Both the position numbers and the translations under genes were made by a program. Positions 62,779-64,000 of a stretch of 64,000 bases of DNA are shown piece by piece. This DNA is from Neorhizobium populisoli (GTDB lineage Bacteria; Pseudomonadota; Alphaproteobacteria; Rhizobiales; Rhizobiaceae), in contig NZ_JAHYCB010000006.1 of the NCBI RefSeq assembly GCF_019430945.1, forward strand, positions 372,001 through 436,000, written 5' to 3'. The first letter of the stretch is position 1. Each line of letters opens with the position of its first letter. The notes beneath the pieces were generated by a model that saw nothing but the letters and a program-made list of their open reading frames with translations, was not told where the DNA came from and made no database searches.

Positions 62779-63629
62779 GCGACGCCGCACCCGTTTCCTC
62801 TCCGCTCTACAAGGCCAACATCCGGTCCGGCCGGATCATCATCTGGACGCTGCTGTTTATCGGCGGCATCATGATGATCTCGCCGCTGGCCTTTATGTTC
62901 GCGACCTCGTTCAAGACCGCCGATCAAGTCTACGACCTGCGGCTGATCCCGGCGGCGCCGACGCTATCGAACTACATCGCCGTGCTGGCCGACGGGCGCT
63001 TCATGCGCTGGTTCTTCAACTCCATGCTGGTCGCGACGATCGTCACGGTGTCGAACTGCTTCTTCGACAGCCTGGTGGGTTATACGCTCGCCAAGTTCGA
63101 CTTCCGCGGCCGGCAATTCGTCTTCATCGCCATTCTTTCGACGCTGATGATCCCAACCGAGATGCTGGTCATCCCGTGGTATCTGATGTCGAGCCAGCTC
63201 GGCTGGCTGGACAGCTATTGGGGCATCATGTTCCCCGGCATGATGACGGCCTTCGGCACCTTCCTGATGAAGCAGTTCTTCGAAGGGGTGCCGAACGATT
63301 TCCTCGAAGCGGCGCGTGTCGACGGGCTGAACGAATTCCAGATCTGGTGGAAAGTGGCGATGCCGCTGGTGACGCCGGCACTTTCGGCGCTCGCCATCTT
63401 CACCTTCCTCGGCAACTGGACGGCGTTCTTCTGGCCGCTGATCGTCACCACCAGCAAGGAACTCTACACGCTGCCCGTCGGCCTTTCGAGCTTCGCCGTG
63501 GAACAGCAGATCCAGTGGGAAATGATCATGACTGGGGCAGCGATTGCCACCATTCCCACGCTCATCGTCTTCATCGTCCTGCAGCGCTACATCGTCCGCG
63601 GTGTCATGCTCGCGGGCCTGAAAGGATAA
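62775..63629 (+). CDS. Carbohydrate ABC transporter permease 2 (MalG type), 284 aa
   Basis: Inner-membrane partner with the EAA motif EAARVDGLNEFQIWWKVAMPLVTPALSA and six helices (first GRIIIWTLLFIGGIMMISPLAFMFATSFK). The ATG at 62775 overlaps the upstream stop. The ATP-binding subunit is not in the window and may be further downstream or shared. The N-terminal SDAAPVSSPLYKANIRSG is typical of MalG-like permeases. Confidence 0.94.
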   Translation: MSDAAPVSSPLYKANIRSGRIIIWTLLFIGGIMMISPLAFMFATSFKTADQVYDLRLIPAAPTLSNYIAVLADGRFMRWFFNSMLVATIVTVSNCFFDSLVGYTLAKFDFRGRQFVFIAILSTLMIPTEMLVIPWYLMSSQLGWLDSYWGIMFPGMMTAFGTFLMKQFFEGVPNDFLEAARVDGLNEFQIWWKVAMPLVTPALSALAIFTFLGNWTAFFWPLIVTTSKELYTLPVGLSSFAVEQQIQWEMIMTGAAIATIPTLIVFIVLQRYIVRGVMLAGLKG

Positions 63630-63634
63630 TTCCC

Positions 63635-64000
63635 ATGGCGGATATGAACCCGCGCCTTTCCGACACCAGCAAGTTTCCCGATCCGGTCTACAAGGAGACG
63701 GTGCTTCGCCCGCTCTTCGACGGCGCCAAGAACCACCATGTCGACGGTTTCCGCAGGATCGACCGTGCGCATCTGGTGATGCTGGTCGAGACCGGCATTC
63801 TCGACATCGAACTAGCGGGCAAGATCGCTGGCGCGCTTGTCGCAATCGACAAGGAAATCGATCCCACCAAGCTGGAATATACCGGTGAAGTGGAAGACTT
63901 CTTCTTCCTGATCGAGAAGGAATTGAAGGCCCGGATCGGCGTCGATATCGCCGGCCGGCTGCACACCGCCCGCTCCCGCAACGACATCGACCACACGCTC
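63635..64000 (+). CDS. Argininosuccinate lyase-like protein (ArgH family), N-terminal part, cut by window end
   Basis: The ATG at 63635 lies 5 bp after the permease stop and the frame stays open to the end (122 codons). The sequence MADMNPRLSDTSKFPDPVYKETVLRPLFDGAKNHHVDG begins a fumarase/aspartase superfamily protein; EVEDFFFLIEKELKARIG and the GRLHTARSRNDIDHTL motif (HTARSRND) are those of argininosuccinate lyase. Housekeeping argH is not expected behind an ABC transporter, so this may be a paralogue acting on an amino-acid-linked substrate. The C-terminus is not visible. Confidence 0.88.
   Translation, partial: MADMNPRLSDTSKFPDPVYKETVLRPLFDGAKNHHVDGFRRIDRAHLVMLVETGILDIELAGKIAGALVAIDKEIDPTKLEYTGEVEDFFFLIEKELKARIGVDIAGRLHTARSRNDIDHTL

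Overview
The window is a GC-rich alphaproteobacterial chromosome segment, most consistent with the family Rhizobiaceae (Rhizobium/Agrobacterium/Neorhizobium group). The reasons are the gene blocks dnaK-dnaJ, recF-moeB, cycM/kdsB-pheA, dnaX-ybaB-recR, rimP-nusA-ylxR-infB and rpsA-cmk, the many palindromic intergenic repeats of a rhizobial type, an alpha-r14-like small RNA with three CCTCCTCCC loops, and an alpha-type globin-coupled chemoreceptor. There is no prophage, insertion sequence, CRISPR array or rRNA operon. Most of the window is ordinary core chromosome with small accessory inserts.

Layout. 0-11.5 kb: the end of dnaK, dnaJ, a LysE exporter, a divergent TetR/membrane-protein pair around a double operator, an LtrA-like membrane protein, cupin and slyX, a globin chemoreceptor, recF, moeB, a GNAT and a D-2-hydroxyacid dehydrogenase. 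11.5-17.1 kb: an SH3 secreted protein, a PfkB sugar/adenosine kinase, a candidate small RNA, an AEC permease, membrane cytochrome c (cycM), kdsB and pheA. 17.1-29.3 kb: a 650-bp gap with strong inverted repeats, a VOC protein with a YafY-type regulator, the HIT-nudC pair, the SRP RNA gene, dnaX-ybaB, a second LysE exporter, a MOSC protein, recR, a lytic transglycosylase whose 5' end carries a palindromic repeat, a parDE toxin-antitoxin pair with a large operator palindrome, and an MFS exporter. 29.4-36 kb: the rimP-nusA-ylxR-infB translation/transcription operon, with a structured leader.

36-46 kb: a KduD-like dehydrogenase; an exbB-exbD-tonB operon preceded by a TGA-N9-TCA box expected of the iron regulator RirA; an Ldh-family oxidoreductase; a three-gene ABC/FtsX cassette whose permease has a histidine-rich loop; and a secreted alkaline phosphatase with a Pho-box-like site, next to the alpha-r14-type sRNA. 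46-55.3 kb: an RNase D-like exonuclease, a DUF817 membrane protein, two long unrecognised proteins, rpsA, cmk, a PaiB-like protein, an FYDLN acidic protein and tRNA-Ala(GGC). 55.3-64 kb: a small membrane protein, a DMT permease, a two-domain PIG-L deacetylase, a ROK regulator and, divergently, a carbohydrate ABC uptake system followed by an argininosuccinate-lyase-like gene cut by the window end. This last group looks like a catabolic island for an N-acylated or amino-acid-linked sugar.

The most interesting points are the rimP leader with two mutually exclusive hairpins, the unnamed ~100-nt sRNA candidate at 13.45 kb, the repeat that has become part of the transglycosylase reading frame, the histidine-rich ABC cassette, the PIG-L/ROK/ABC/ArgH-like island and the two uncharacterised proteins at 47.9-50.9 kb. 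All calls rest on reading the sequence; no database search was run.
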